Origin: Bordetella petrii
GTDB taxonomy: Bacteria > Pseudomonadota > Gammaproteobacteria > Burkholderiales > Burkholderiaceae_B
Assembly: GCF_017356245.1 (NCBI RefSeq)
Contig: NZ_JAFMZZ010000001.1
Coordinates: forward strand, 405,073-469,072
Direction of reading: 5' to 3'
Length of the DNA: 64,000 nucleotides
Part shown: positions 1 to 9,094 of the stretch, in pieces
Layout: each line of letters begins with the position of its first letter
Position numbering within the stretch: the stretch's first letter is position 1
Translations under genes and position numbers: made by a program
The notes under the pieces: generated by a model
Databases searched by the model: none
What the model saw: only the letters and a program-made list of their open reading frames with translations
What the model was told of the DNA's origin: nothing

Positions 1-600
1 GGCCATTTTCAGATTGGGGTAGGCGCCCTTGGCGATGATGCTGGCCGCGATGGGATAGTCCATGAAGCCGCCCTGGATGCGCCCGGCATTGGCGTCGCGC
101 ATCATGTCGGGCGGGTTGTCGTACAGCTTGACCTCTTTGAACATGCCGCTTTTCTGGATGGGCTGGACAAATGCCGTGCCCACCTGCACGCCCACCGTCA
201 TGCCTTTCATGTCGGCGAACGACTTGTATTGCTTGTTGTCGTCTTTAGGCACCATGAAGCCTTCGCCGTAGCGGTACACGGGTTCGGAAAAACTCACCAC
301 CTTCTTGCGGGGCTCGGTGATGAACATGGCGGCCGAGATCAGGTCGATGCGCTTGGAGGTCAGCGAGCCGATCAGGGCCGAGAACGCCATGGGCTCGATC
401 TTTACCTCGAAGCCGGCTTCCTTGCCGACCGCCTTGATGATGTCGACCATCACCCCTTCGATGGTGTTGGTCTTGGTGTCCAGGAACGTAAACGGGCTGC
501 CGGTGGGCGTGGAGCCGACCTTCAGCACAGTTTGCGCCTGGGCGGCACCGCCCAGCGCCAGCGTGGCGGCCAGGGCGGCCGCCATGATCTGCAGTTTCAT
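1..600 (-). CDS. Amino-acid ABC transporter substrate-binding protein (family 3), 3' end cut by window
   Basis: Periplasmic solute-binding protein of a polar amino-acid importer. The first 200 residues are visible. A Sec signal peptide (residues 1-22, ending AQA) is followed by the start of a family-3 binding domain, with the usual early GVMVDIIKAVGK-type strand/helix and a later VGVQVGTAFV segment. The ATG at 600 follows a GGGGAG Shine-Dalgarno 7 nt upstream. It lies 98 bp downstream of the XRE-cupin gene on the same strand, so the regulator probably controls this transporter. The ligand cannot be told from the sequence. The reading frame is open to the window edge and the C-terminus is missing. 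Confidence 0.85.
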   Translation of the reverse strand, partial: MKLQIMAAALAATLALGGAAQAQTVLKVGSTPTGSPFTFLDTKTNTIEGVMVDIIKAVGKEAGFEVKIEPMAFSALIGSLTSKRIDLISAAMFITEPRKKVVSFSEPVYRYGEGFMVPKDDNKQYKSFADMKGMTVGVQVGTAFVQPIQKSGMFKEVKLYDNPPDMMRDANAGRIQGGFMDYPIAASIIAKGAYPNLKMA

Positions 601-631
601 GGAAATTCTCCCCTGCTGTTGTGGAAAGCAA

Positions 632-648
632 GGCGCGCATCGCGCGCC
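632..648. repeat. Small GC-rich hairpin between the XRE gene and the binding-protein gene
   Basis: Perfect 7-bp stem GGCGCGC/GCGCGCC with an ATC loop in the 98-bp gap. There is no T-run, so it is more likely an mRNA stabiliser or attenuating hairpin than a terminator. Confidence 0.35.
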
Positions 649-698
649 GGTAGTGCGCCTGCCTGCCGCCGGCCATGCCGGCACCCGGCCAGCGCGGT

Positions 699-1361
699 TT
701 ACGGGCTGGTCTCCTTGTAGTCGATGCGGCTGATGGCCCAGATGACTTCGGCGACATCCGAGCCCGGGTTGCGCCAGCGCCGCGGCGTACGGCTGGCATA
801 GCAGAAACTGTCGCCCGCGCGCAGCAGCATGACCTGGTCTTCGACCCAGAGTTCGAGTGTGCCTTGCAGCACCAGACCGATCTGTTCGCCCATGCCGGTC
901 GAGAACAGGTCATCCCCGGTGGATCCGCCCGGGGCGATGCGGGCCCGACACAGGTCCAGGCTGCGCCCGGCGGGCGGGGTGTACATCTCTTTGTGGATGC
1001 CTTTGTCGAGCAGGTCGACGCGGCGGTGCGAACCGGCACGCGCCACGCGGCCGGCGGCCTCGCCGTCGCCCTGGCCGGCCCCGCGCAGCAGCGAATCGAC
1101 CGACACGCCGAACTGCCTGGCCAGGAGGCCCAGGATTTTCACTGAAGGTGAACTCAGGCCGCGCTCGACCTGGCTGAGCAGGCCCACCGAGATGCCGCAG
1201 GCCTTGGCCACCTGCACCAGAGACAGACTGTGCTGCTTGCGCAACTGGCGCAGCTGCTGGCCCAGCCAGAAGTCGATCACCGAGGCGGGCGCCGGCTCGC
1301 GCGCCGTGCGCGCGGGGCGTTGTGCAGCAAGATCATCGGGGGCGGCGGCCAGGCTCGTCAT
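699..1361 (-). CDS. XRE-family transcriptional regulator with C-terminal cupin domain
   Basis: 220-residue DNA-binding regulator. An N-terminal helix-turn-helix of the Cro/C1 type (about residues 36-92, with the ISVGLLSQVERG recognition-helix pattern) is joined to a C-terminal cupin (about 150-215) that probably senses a small ligand. This architecture (SutR/PuuR-like) commonly controls amino-acid or polyamine genes. The next gene downstream is an amino-acid binding protein on the same strand. The ATG at 1361 sits inside a perfect 17-bp AT-rich palindrome, suggesting autoregulation. No clear Shine-Dalgarno precedes the start. Confidence 0.88.
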   Translation of the reverse strand: MTSLAAAPDDLAAQRPARTAREPAPASVIDFWLGQQLRQLRKQHSLSLVQVAKACGISVGLLSQVERGLSSPSVKILGLLARQFGVSVDSLLRGAGQGDGEAAGRVARAGSHRRVDLLDKGIHKEMYTPPAGRSLDLCRARIAPGGSTGDDLFSTGMGEQIGLVLQGTLELWVEDQVMLLRAGDSFCYASRTPRRWRNPGSDVAEVIWAISRIDYKETSP

Positions 1362-1376
1362 ATGAAATTTTCATAT
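1360..1376. promoter_or_regulatory. Putative operator of the XRE-cupin gene
   Basis: Perfect 17-bp palindrome ATATGAAA-T-TTTCATAT overlapping the start codon, in an AT-rich patch unlike the surrounding high-GC DNA. Position and symmetry fit an autoregulatory XRE site. The assignment is inference. Confidence 0.5.
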
Positions 1377-1457
1377 AGACATAATTTTCAATGCTAGCAG
1401 CCCGGCCGGGCTCGGCAAGGTGGGAACTTCCCTAGTGTGCCGTCCCGCAGGCGGACG

Positions 1458-2219
1458 TCACTTGCCGAGGGTAGCCAGGTAGCGCTCGTCGGCGGGCGTG
1501 AGCCAGCCGTTGGCGCGGGCGCGTTCAAGCAGGTCGGGCCGGCGCACGGCGGTAAGCCGCAGCGACTGTTCGCGCCGCCAGCGGGCGATGTTGGCATGGT
1601 GGCCGCTGAGCAGCTCGGCCGGCACCGGCTGCCCGGCATGGACTTCGGGGCGGGTGTAATGCGGGCTGTCGAGCAGGCCCGACAGCGTGTCGTTGAATGA
1701 ATCCTGCAGCGCGGAATCGCCGTCGTTCAAGGCGCCGGGCAGCAGGCGGACCGCGGCATCGATGACCGCCAGCGCGGCGACTTCGCCGCCTGACAGGACG
1801 AAATCGCCCAGCGAGATTTCATCCGTGACGCAGCGGTCGATGAAGCGCTGGTCGATGCCTTCGTAGCGGCCGCAGATCAGGACGGCGCCGGAACTGGCGG
1901 CCAGCGACTCGGCGCACTGCTGATCGTAGCGGCGGCCGGTGGGCGACATCAGCACCACGGGGGCCTGCGCCAGGCCCTGATCCGCGCGGCCGGCCTGGGC
2001 CGCCGCCACGGCGGCTTCCAGCGGCGCGGCCATCATTACCATGCCCGGCCCGCCGCCATACGGGCGGTCATCGACGGTGCGGTGCACGTCGTGGGTATAG
2101 TCGCGAGGGTTCCAGGCATGCAGGGCCCACAGGCCCTGCGCATGCGCCCGGCCGGTAACGCCCAGGTCGCGCACGGTTCCGAACATGTCCGGAAAAAGCG
2201 TGACGACGTCGAAGCGCAT
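1458..2219 (-). CDS. trmD: tRNA (guanine-37-N1)-methyltransferase TrmD
   Basis: SPOUT-class methyltransferase that adds the m1G37 mark to tRNAs reading CNN codons, using S-adenosylmethionine. 253 residues is the normal length. The N-terminal [13 protein letters not shown] and the trefoil-knot segment with GRYEGID (about 117-123) and the following [11 protein letters not shown] are diagnostic. The start codon overlaps the rimM stop by one base (TGATG), so the two are translationally coupled in the rpsP-rimM-trmD operon. No rplS follows; the next gene is the XRE regulator. Confidence 0.97.
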   Translation of the reverse strand: MRFDVVTLFPDMFGTVRDLGVTGRAHAQGLWALHAWNPRDYTHDVHRTVDDRPYGGGPGMVMMAAPLEAAVAAAQAGRADQGLAQAPVVLMSPTGRRYDQQCAESLAASSGAVLICGRYEGIDQRFIDRCVTDEISLGDFVLSGGEVAALAVIDAAVRLLPGALNDGDSALQDSFNDTLSGLLDSPHYTRPEVHAGQPVPAELLSGHHANIARWRREQSLRLTAVRRPDLLERARANGWLTPADERYLATLGK

Positions 2220-2842
2220 CAGAGTTCCGTGGGCCAGTTGCTGTCGATGCGGCGGGCGGCCAGGTCGACGGCCAGGATATGGGCGCCGACGAAAGGCACC
2301 AGCATTTCAAGGGGACGCCCCTTGGCGTCGCGCCGGGGTTCGGGCTCGCCGCCGGGAGCGGGCGCGCGCTGCAGCACGACCCGCAGAATGGCGTGCGCGC
2401 CGTTGTCGAACACCTCTTCGACCACACCCACGCGCGCCTGCTCGCCTTCGGCGTTGGTGTAAAACGCGCAGCCGATGAGGTCGACCCAATAATATTCGTC
2501 GTCGGCGGCGGCCGGGAACTGGCTGCGCGACACCTGCACCGCCAGGCCGCGCAGAGCCTCGGCCTGTTCGCGATCGGCGATGCCGGCCAGTTGCGCCACC
2601 ACGGTGGCCCCCTGCGGCCGTGCCTGCACGACTTTGTATTCGTGTGGCGCAGACGTGACAACGCCTCGCGCCGTTTCAGGAGCGAGGCGAGTCAGCCACC
2701 AGCTGGATGCCTTGCGCAGCACATCGGCCTGGGCGGAATGCGGCTGCACCTTGACCCAGCCCTTGACGCCATAGGCCCCGGTGATGCGGCCCAGTTCGAC
2801 CAGGTCGCCGGGCGCCGCGGTAGGGGTTGCGGCGTCGGGCAT
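2219..2842 (-). CDS. rimM: Ribosome maturation factor RimM
   Basis: 16S rRNA processing protein that binds ribosomal protein S19 and assists 30S head maturation. 207 residues, slightly longer than the typical ~170-180. An N-terminal RimM barrel ([16 protein letters not shown] near residues 17-32) is followed by a PRC-barrel domain with the EYYWVDLIG motif. The extra length is Pro/Gly/Arg-rich linker between the strands of the C-terminal domain ([15 protein letters not shown]). It is second gene of the rpsP operon, 46 bp downstream of rpsP. Confidence 0.96.
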   Translation of the reverse strand: MPDAATPTAAPGDLVELGRITGAYGVKGWVKVQPHSAQADVLRKASSWWLTRLAPETARGVVTSAPHEYKVVQARPQGATVVAQLAGIADREQAEALRGLAVQVSRSQFPAAADDEYYWVDLIGCAFYTNAEGEQARVGVVEEVFDNGAHAILRVVLQRAPAPGGEPEPRRDAKGRPLEMLVPFVGAHILAVDLAARRIDSNWPTEL

Positions 2843-2888
2843 AGGGCCAGGCGGCTAGGCAGCGCGCGGGTTTGTGCCAGGCGCGCCG

Positions 2889-3149
2889 TCAGGCGGCGGC
2901 GGAAACCTTGGCCGAGTAGTCTTTGACCAGGCGCTCGACGGCGGGCGACAGTTGCGCGCCGCTGTTGGTCCAGTATTGCACGCGGTCAAGCGAGATGCGC
3001 AGGCTTTCCGAGCCTTCGCTGGCAACCGGGTTGTAGAAACCGACGCGTTCGATGAAACGGCCATCGCGGCGGTTGCGCGAATCGGTGGCTACCAAATTGT
3101 AAAACGGACGCTTCTTCGACCCACCGCGGGCCATGCGAATCACCACCAT
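2889..3149 (-). CDS. rpsP: 30S ribosomal protein S16
   Basis: Small-subunit ribosomal protein, 86 residues, within the usual size range. It begins [34 protein letters not shown], the family signature, and retains the FYNP turn near residue 40. It leads the rpsP-rimM-trmD operon and is preceded by a near-consensus promoter. Confidence 0.98.
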   Translation of the reverse strand: MVVIRMARGGSKKRPFYNLVATDSRNRRDGRFIERVGFYNPVASEGSESLRISLDRVQYWTNSGAQLSPAVERLVKDYSAKVSAAA

Positions 3150-3184
3150 AGGTAATCCCTTGAATTAGTTGTGAAAAACGGAAG

Positions 3185-3214
3185 ATTCTAGCATTGAATG
3201 GAAGGCCCTGGCAA
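3185..3214 (-). promoter_or_regulatory. Promoter of rpsP-rimM-trmD
   Basis: Reading the minus strand, TTGCCA (3214-3209), an 18-nt spacer and TAGAAT (3190-3185) preceded by TG (extended -10, TGC-TAGAAT). Five of six matches in each hexamer. It lies about 36 bp upstream of the rpsP start, which suits a strongly expressed ribosomal operon. Confidence 0.6.
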
Positions 3215-3250
3215 GGAAGGCCTTGATTCATACCGATTGCATAGCATACA

Positions 3251-3279
3251 CCCCCGGGGCAGCCGGGCGCCCCCGGGGC
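3251..3279 (-). terminator. Possible GC-rich transcription end signal after the TusA-like gene
   Basis: Two complementary C/G runs (CCCCCGGGGC and GCGCCCCCGGGG) just beyond the stop codon can form a strong hairpin. No T-run follows, so intrinsic termination is uncertain. Confidence 0.3.
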
Positions 3280-3286
3280 CTGCCCC

Positions 3287-3544
3287 CTAGCGCCGCCGCA
3301 GGAAATGCAGCACCGTGCCCTGGTTGTCGTGCTGAGCCAACAGGGCGTTGCCGCTTTGCTTGGCAAAAGCCTGGAAATCGCGCGTTGCCTTGGGGTCGGT
3401 GGTGGCCACGCGCAGCACCTGGCCGCTTTCCATCTGGGCCAGGGCCTTCTTGGCGCGCAGGATGGGCAGCGGGCAGGTCAGCCCGCTGGCATCGACGTCG
3501 TGCTGGAATTCCGGCAGGCCCGCGGCAGGATCAGAGGCGTTCAT
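3287..3544 (-). CDS. TusA/SirA-family sulfur carrier protein
   Basis: 85-residue TusA-like protein. The family signature CPLP lies at residues 24-27 (Cys24 would carry the persulfide), after ASGLT and followed by the amphipathic helix [14 protein letters not shown]. TusA relays sulfur for tRNA thiolation; paralogues serve other sulfur-transfer paths, so the exact partner is not defined. Its start overlaps the end of alaS by 14 bp, indicating co-transcription with alanyl-tRNA synthetase. Confidence 0.9.
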   Translation of the reverse strand: MNASDPAAGLPEFQHDVDASGLTCPLPILRAKKALAQMESGQVLRVATTDPKATRDFQAFAKQSGNALLAQHDNQGTVLHFLRRR

Positions 3545-6152
3545 CGACCCACCCCTGCACGCTGGCTACCGCCGCCGGCAGAGCCTGGGCGTCGCTGCCG
3601 CCGCCCATGGCCATGTCGGGCCGGCCGCCGCCCTTGCCGCCCACCTGCCCTGCCACGAAACCGACCAGGTCGCCCGCCTTGACGCGGCTGGTGAGGTCGG
3701 CCGTGACGCCGCCCACCAGGCTGATCTTGCCGTCGCCCCCGGCGCTGGCCAGCAGCACGACGGCCGACTTGAGACGGTCTTTCAGGTTGTCGACCATGCC
3801 GCGCAGCGCCTTGGGATCGATGTCGCCGAGGCTGGCGGCCAGCACCTTGACGCCCTTGACCTCTGCAGCCTTGGCGGCCAGGTCGTTGCCGGCGCTGGCG
3901 GCCAGCTTGCCGCGCGCCTGCTCGAGGTCTTTTTCGAGGGCGCGGACCTGCTCTTGCACCTGGGCCAGGCGCTCGGGCAGGTCGCCCGGGGTGGTGCGCA
4001 GCATGCCCGCGGCGCGCAGCAGCAGGGCGTTCTGGTTCTGCACCCACGCCAGCGCGTTGTCGCCGGTGATGGCCTCGACGCGGCGCACGCCGGCGGCCAC
4101 GCCGCCTTCGGCCACGATCTTGAACAGGCCGATGTCGCCGGTGCGCGATACGTGCGTACCGCCGCACAATTCGCGCGAGAAGCCGATATCGAGCACCCGC
4201 ACGGTGTCGCCGTATTTTTCGCCGAACAGCGCCATGGCGCCGCCCTTGACGGCGTCATCGTAGGCCATGACCTGCGCCTGGGTGGGCTGGTTGGCCAGGA
4301 CTTCGGCATTGACGATGGCCTCGACCTGGGCAATTTGCTCGGCCGACAGCGGCGCGTCGTGAGCGAAGTCGAAGCGGGTCTTGTCGGGGTCGACCAGCGA
4401 GCCGCGCTGCTGCACATGGGCGCCCAGCACCTGGCGCAGCGCCTTGTGCATGAGGTGGGTGGCGGAGTGATTGCGCACAGTGCGCGCGCGGCGCACGGCG
4501 TCCACCCGGGCCAGCAGCGCGTCGCCCACGGCCAGCGAGCCGGATTCGAGCACGCCGTGATGGCCGAACACGCCGGCCTGGATCTTCAGGGTATCGGCCA
4601 CCGCGAAGCGCGCGCCGCCGCCCTCGAGCAGGCCGGTATCGCCGACCTGGCCGCCCGATTCGGCATAGAAGGGCGTGGCGTCGAGCACCACCACGGCATG
4701 CTGGCCGGCCCGCACGCGCTCGACCTGGGTGCCGTCGACATACAGCGCGGTGACCTTGACGCCGTCGAGCTCGAGCTTTTCGTAGCCTTCGAAGCGGGTG
4801 TCGGCGCCTTCGTAGCTGAGGCCCTCGGCCATCTTGAACTTGCCGGCGGCGCGGGCCTGGTCGCGCTGGCGCGCCATGGCGGCATCGAAGCCGGCCATAT
4901 CGACTTCGACATTGCGTTCGCGGCAGATGTCGGCGGTAAGGTCGACCGGGAAGCCGTAGGTGTCGTACAGCGTGAACAGCGTAGTGCCGTCGAGCTGGCC
5001 GCCCGCCGGCACGCCGGCCAGGGCGCCGTCGAGGATCTTCATGCCGTGTTCGAGGGTTTCGCCGAAGCGTTCTTCTTCCTGCTTGAGCACCTGGGCCACC
5101 CGCTCGGCGGCCTGCGCCAGCTCGGGATAGGCCTGGCCCATCTCGGCCACGAGATCGGGCACCAGCTTGTAGAAGAACGGCTTGGTCTGGCCCAGCTTGT
5201 AGCCATGGCGCAGGGCGCGGCGCACGATGCGGCGCAGCACGTAGCCGCGACCCTCGTTGCTGGGAATGATGCCGTCGACGATCAGGAAGGAGCACGCGCG
5301 GATGTGGTCGGCGATGACCTTCAGCGAATTGTCTTCGAGGTTCTTGACGCCGGTTTCGCGCGCGGCGGCCCGGATCAGGTTCTGGAACAGGTCGATTTCG
5401 TAGTTGGAATGCACGCCCTGCAGCACGGCCGCGATGCGTTCCAGGCCCATGCCGGTATCGACACAGGGCTTGGGCAGGGGTTCCATGTTGCCGGCGGCGT
5501 CGCGCTCGAACTGCATGAACACCAGGTTCCAGATCTCGATGTAGCGATCACCGTCTTCTTCGGGCGAGCCCGGAGGGCCGCCCCACACCTCGGGGCCGTG
5601 GTCGTAGAAGATTTCGGAACACGGGCCGCACGGGCCGGTATCGGCCATTTGCCAGAAGTTGTCGGACGCGTAGCGGCTGCCCTTGTTGTCGCCGATGCGG
5701 ATGATGCGCTCGCGCGGCACGCCGACTTCGGTGGCCCAGATGTCATAGGCCTCGTCGTCTTCCTGGTAGACGGTAACCCACAGCTTTTCGGCGGGCAGTT
5801 TGTAGACCTGGGTCAGCAGTTCCCAGGCGTACTGGATGGCGTCGCGCTTGAAATAGTCGCCGAAGCTGAAGTTGCCCAGCATCTCGAAAAACGTGTGGTG
5901 CCGCGCCGTGTAGCCGACGTTTTCGAGATCGTTGTGCTTGCCGCCGGCCCGCACGCTGCGCTGCGACGAGGTCGCCCGGGTATAGGAACGCGTTTCCTTG
6001 CCGGTGAAGACGTCTTTGAACTGCACCATGCCCGAATTGGTGAACAGCAGCGTGGGGTCGTTGCCCGGCACGAGCGAGGCCGAAGGAACAATGGTGTGCC
6101 CCTTCGACTGGAAGAACTGCAGGAATTTCTGGCGAATCTCTGAGGATTTCAT
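3531..6152 (-). CDS. alaS: Alanine--tRNA ligase
   Basis: Class II aminoacyl-tRNA synthetase, 873 residues, the standard bacterial length. The N-terminal catalytic core begins with [12 protein letters not shown] and contains [24 protein letters not shown] class II motifs. The editing domain carries the zinc-binding HSATHLMH and CGGTH motifs. The C-Ala oligomerisation domain ends with [15 protein letters not shown]. It is the first gene of an alaS-tusA pair. It lies directly downstream of the pilus operon but has its own -10-like element. Confidence 0.98.
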   Translation of the reverse strand: MKSSEIRQKFLQFFQSKGHTIVPSASLVPGNDPTLLFTNSGMVQFKDVFTGKETRSYTRATSSQRSVRAGGKHNDLENVGYTARHHTFFEMLGNFSFGDYFKRDAIQYAWELLTQVYKLPAEKLWVTVYQEDDEAYDIWATEVGVPRERIIRIGDNKGSRYASDNFWQMADTGPCGPCSEIFYDHGPEVWGGPPGSPEEDGDRYIEIWNLVFMQFERDAAGNMEPLPKPCVDTGMGLERIAAVLQGVHSNYEIDLFQNLIRAAARETGVKNLEDNSLKVIADHIRACSFLIVDGIIPSNEGRGYVLRRIVRRALRHGYKLGQTKPFFYKLVPDLVAEMGQAYPELAQAAERVAQVLKQEEERFGETLEHGMKILDGALAGVPAGGQLDGTTLFTLYDTYGFPVDLTADICRERNVEVDMAGFDAAMARQRDQARAAGKFKMAEGLSYEGADTRFEGYEKLELDGVKVTALYVDGTQVERVRAGQHAVVVLDATPFYAESGGQVGDTGLLEGGGARFAVADTLKIQAGVFGHHGVLESGSLAVGDALLARVDAVRRARTVRNHSATHLMHKALRQVLGAHVQQRGSLVDPDKTRFDFAHDAPLSAEQIAQVEAIVNAEVLANQPTQAQVMAYDDAVKGGAMALFGEKYGDTVRVLDIGFSRELCGGTHVSRTGDIGLFKIVAEGGVAAGVRRVEAITGDNALAWVQNQNALLLRAAGMLRTTPGDLPERLAQVQEQVRALEKDLEQARGKLAASAGNDLAAKAAEVKGVKVLAASLGDIDPKALRGMVDNLKDRLKSAVVLLASAGGDGKISLVGGVTADLTSRVKAGDLVGFVAGQVGGKGGGRPDMAMGGGSDAQALPAAVASVQGWVDERL

Positions 6153-6185
6153 TCTGGGACGAACCGGAATTTAGGCGAATTTTTG

Positions 6186-6191
6186 ATTATA
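6186..6191 (-). promoter_or_regulatory. -10 element upstream of alaS
   Basis: Perfect TATAAT on the minus strand 33 bp before the alaS start, in a locally AT-rich patch. No convincing -35 hexamer is present, so strength is uncertain. Confidence 0.4.
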
Positions 6192-6229
6192 GAGGGTCGG
6201 CGGCCGGCCGCCTGCGCGCCCTGCCCCGC

Positions 6230-7297
6230 CTAACCCGGGCCCACGCAGACATAGCTGAAAGTGGTACTGCCATTGTCGGCCCACAGGCCTTTCGAAACCA
6301 GGACGGCCGCATAGCCTCTGGGGCACGAACACGCCCCGGTTACAGGATTGGCGGACGAGGCGGAGTGCCCGCAGCCAAGGAGACGATTCAGGGCATAAGC
6401 GCCGCCGAAACTGCCCTGCATGGCGGTCCAGACGCCGCCGCGGCAGTCCAGCAGGCCGCCATTTGCACTGCGGGCCACCAACCCGGCCCCGCCCGGGCAG
6501 GCCGTGCCGGCCACCGCGACGCCACCCAGCGACAGAAATTCGCCGGTATGCAGCCGGCCCGCGCTGGACAGGGCGCCGGCCACCGACAGGCCGCCCTGCA
6601 GATCCGGGTCGCGGGTATCGCGCCGGCGCACGTACAAGTCGTAGTCGGCCGCCCCGAAGCCGGCCCACACGGCCAGCGTGCCCGGCGCCAGGGCCGGCAT
6701 GGCGGGCTCGGGCGGGTTGGGAAAGTCGAAATTGGCGCCGCGCACCCGGGCGGCGGTGGCCGCGCCGCCATAGCCGCCGGCGGCTTCGATGGCCGCGCTC
6801 AGGCGCATGAGATCCGGCGCCGACCCGTCGGCCAGCAGGACCGGCCCGGCGCCATAGGCGAGCGCGTCGAGCCGGCAGCCCGCCCCCGGGCAGCGGGCAT
6901 CGCGCAGGATGCGGATGGCCACGCCCTCGCCCAGGGCCCCGCTTTCGGGAAATGCGGCGGGCAGGTGGCCATGGGCCTTGAGTTCGGCCAGGCGCGGGGC
7001 CAGCGGGTCGGCATACAAAGGCAGCCCGTTGGCGCCCAGCGCCGGCACGCCTTCGGCCAGGCTGTCGAAATGCTGCCGCAGCATGTTGTCGAGCCCGCGC
7101 TTGAGTTCGAGCATCCAGACTCCGGCGGCCCGGCTGGCCGCGTCATCGACCTGGTGAACCAGGCGATTGGCGCCCCAGATCAGGATCATGCTGGCCACGG
7201 CGACCGCAAGGGTCAGTTCCAGCAGGGCGAAGCCGGCCTGCCCTGGGTGCGGCCGGCTGCTTCCGGCCGCACGGGTGTGCGATGTAGTGATGCCCAC
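6230..7297 (-). CDS. pilV: PilV-type minor prepilin of a type IVb thin pilus
   Basis: 355 residues from a GTG at 7297, chosen because AGGA sits 6 nt upstream, directly after the pilS stop. A class-III-like prepilin leader (residues 1-22, ending QAG) is followed by FALLELTLAVAVASM, with Glu at +5 and a hydrophobic stalk. The rest resembles the PilV tip-adhesin family of R64-type pili: an N-terminal constant region and a Cys-containing C-terminal segment (CRGGVW, CGHSAS, CSCPRGY). R64 switches this C-terminus with a shufflon. Here no recombinase or alternative segments follow; alaS starts 77 bp later. The start at 7495 would add 66 residues of non-conserved sequence. Confidence 0.82.
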   Translation of the reverse strand: MGITTSHTRAAGSSRPHPGQAGFALLELTLAVAVASMILIWGANRLVHQVDDAASRAAGVWMLELKRGLDNMLRQHFDSLAEGVPALGANGLPLYADPLAPRLAELKAHGHLPAAFPESGALGEGVAIRILRDARCPGAGCRLDALAYGAGPVLLADGSAPDLMRLSAAIEAAGGYGGAATAARVRGANFDFPNPPEPAMPALAPGTLAVWAGFGAADYDLYVRRRDTRDPDLQGGLSVAGALSSAGRLHTGEFLSLGGVAVAGTACPGGAGLVARSANGGLLDCRGGVWTAMQGSFGGAYALNRLLGCGHSASSANPVTGACSCPRGYAAVLVSKGLWADNGSTTFSYVCVGPG

Positions 7298-7307
7298 GGG
7301 ATGTCCT

Positions 7308-7922
7308 TCAGCGCACGGTGAACACGAAAGTATTGCTGTCGCCTTCGGCGCACTGGGATTCGGCCGCCACGGCGCTGTAGGCCACGCGTGGCACGATGGT
7401 GGTGTCCTTGACCCTGGATGCCCCGCCCCGCCCTTCGATGGTAATGATGTCGGACACCCGCTGCATGACCGACGCCAGGCCGGGACAGGCTGCATTGCTG
7501 ACGTTGGTCAGGGTAATGGCGAAACCCGAACCGGCGCCGCCCCCGGCCACGGCAACCGGGGCAATGGTGATGGTGCCATTGCCGCCGCTGCCGCTGCCGC
7601 CCAGCCCATGGGACACCACCGAGCTGGCGCCCGTGCCGCTGACCGCCACCACGCTGGAATCGCGCAGGGCATTGGCCAGCGAGCCCGTGTCGAGATCGGC
7701 GTACGGCGCCGGCCCCGAGCCTTGCGCGAAAGTCTTGGTGCGGGCGACAAAACGCTGCAGTTCTTCGCCGACCTTGGGCACCTTGTTTTCAATGACGTAC
7801 GCGCCGATGGCCGGAATGCCGATAATTGCCACCAGCAGCACGATGGCGGTAACGATGGACACTTCGATGAGCGAGAAGCCGGCCTGGCGGCGCGGCGCGG
7901 CGATGAACAACGGATAAGGCAT
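7308..7922 (-). CDS. pilS: PilS-type major prepilin of a type IVb thin pilus
   Basis: 204-residue prepilin. A 15-residue leader ending RRQAG is followed by FSLIEVSIVTAIVLLVAIIG, with cleavage expected between Gly15 and Phe16 and Glu at +5. This hydrophobic helix packs the pilus core. A C-terminal Cys pair (Cys146 and Cys191) could close the D-region disulfide loop. A Gly/Ser-rich stretch occupies about 105-133. The start is set by AGGAGG 6 nt upstream. It lies between pilR and pilV in the R64 order and is the likely structural subunit. Confidence 0.85.
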   Translation of the reverse strand: MPYPLFIAAPRRQAGFSLIEVSIVTAIVLLVAIIGIPAIGAYVIENKVPKVGEELQRFVARTKTFAQGSGPAPYADLDTGSLANALRDSSVVAVSGTGASSVVSHGLGGSGSGGNGTITIAPVAVAGGGAGSGFAITLTNVSNAACPGLASVMQRVSDIITIEGRGGASRVKDTTIVPRVAYSAVAAESQCAEGDSNTFVFTVR

Positions 7923-7966
7923 GGAAGACCTCCTGGGCAAAAAAAGTGGAATAGCCGCGCTGTCGG

Positions 7967-9094
7967 CTAGCGGCTGGCGTAGTAATTCGTCAGGGCGCGG
8001 CGCAGTTCGTCGATCACGCCGTAATGCCACAGCGCCAGGCCCAGCACGGCGGCGACCGCCGCCAGCAGCATGGCCCAGCGCAGCGCCAGGGCCTGGCGCC
8101 GCACCCGCGCCAGCGTGCGCGACTCGACCCGCAGCCGGGCCTGCGCGACGCCTGCCTCGACCCCGCGCGCGGCAATCACGTCGGCCATGAACCAGGCGGT
8201 TTCGCGGTCGAACAGGCCGGTGTCGAAAGTGCCGGCCCCGACGATGCCGTGCTCGACGCGCGCCAGCATCTGGCCGGTATGCCAGGCCAGCCAAGGAGAG
8301 GCATGCCAGGCCAGCGCCGCCAGGGCCTGGCGCAGCCGGGTGTCGATGTTGCCGCGCTGGCGCAACATGACAGCCAGCATGGCCAGGAAGCGGATGGCAT
8401 GGAAGTCGCGGTACAGGCGCCAGGGAAGCAGCTGGTCGAGCCGCGCGCGCCACGGCCCGGTGAACACCGGCATCGACCAGGCCGTCAGCCATGCGCCGCC
8501 GGCCAGCAGCACTGCCCAGAACACCAGCCAGCGCCGCAAGGCCTGCGCCAATGCGTACAGGCCCTGAGTAAGCCCGCCGTAGTAGTCCGGCGGCACGGCC
8601 TGGAATACCTGCTGCAGTCGCGGCACCGTGAAATACGGCACGGCGCACAGCAGGCCGATGGCTACCGCCAGCGCCGCGCCCCCCGCGGCGCACGTGCCCG
8701 CCAGGATGCCGCGCGCCTGCTGCACCAGCCGCGCGGCGCCGGCCAGGTCGCGCAGCGCGTGCGGCAGCGCTTCGCCGCCGGCCTGCTGGGCCGCCGCGAT
8801 CAACTGGCATTCGTCATCGGACATCGAGCCCGCCCAGGCCGCGGCGAGATCGCCGCCGGATTCCTGGTACCGGTGCTGCCAGCGCTGCGCCAGCCGGCCC
8901 CGCACGGAATCGGGCCCATAGCGCAGCGCATCGTCTTCGAAAATGTCGCGCAGGGTCTTGCGGCCCTGCAGGCTGTCGATCAGGTCCGCCAGATATTCGT
9001 AATAGTCTGCGCGCTGACGCTGGAAACAGCGGCCGTCGTACCACGCCGCCAGTTGCCGCAGCATGCCCGCCAGCGGGCCAGTGCGCTCAGGCAT
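7967..9094 (-). CDS. pilR: PilR-type inner-membrane platform protein (GspF/TcpE-like)
   Basis: 375-residue polytopic inner-membrane protein that would anchor pilus assembly and contact the PilQ ATPase. Three hydrophobic segments are visible: about 135-155 (GTCAAGGAALAVAIGLLCAV), 190-215 and the C-terminal 340-360. The soluble loops are of GspF type. The start is taken at ATG 9094, which overlaps the pilQ stop as ATGCCTGA. The upstream TTG at 9166 would run through pilQ coding sequence. GspF similarity is moderate; operon position supports the call. Confidence 0.8.
   Translation of the reverse strand: MPERTGPLAGMLRQLAAWYDGRCFQRQRADYYEYLADLIDSLQGRKTLRDIFEDDALRYGPDSVRGRLAQRWQHRYQESGGDLAAAWAGSMSDDECQLIAAAQQAGGEALPHALRDLAGAARLVQQARGILAGTCAAGGAALAVAIGLLCAVPYFTVPRLQQVFQAVPPDYYGGLTQGLYALAQALRRWLVFWAVLLAGGAWLTAWSMPVFTGPWRARLDQLLPWRLYRDFHAIRFLAMLAVMLRQRGNIDTRLRQALAALAWHASPWLAWHTGQMLARVEHGIVGAGTFDTGLFDRETAWFMADVIAARGVEAGVAQARLRVESRTLARVRRQALALRWAMLLAAVAAVLGLALWHYGVIDELRRALTNYYASR

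Noticed and set aside
3348..6143. 931-residue open frame on the plus strand
   Set aside because: Antisense to alaS over its full length; high-GC codon use leaves the opposite strand open. No recognisable domain.
6230..7297. Possible shufflon at the 3' end of pilV
   Set aside because: No repeated recombination sites, alternative segments or rci-like recombinase are present before alaS.
7308..8810. 500-residue frame joining pilR antisense-like sequence to pilS
   Set aside because: Only the part from ATG 7922 has the prepilin signature and a ribosome site.
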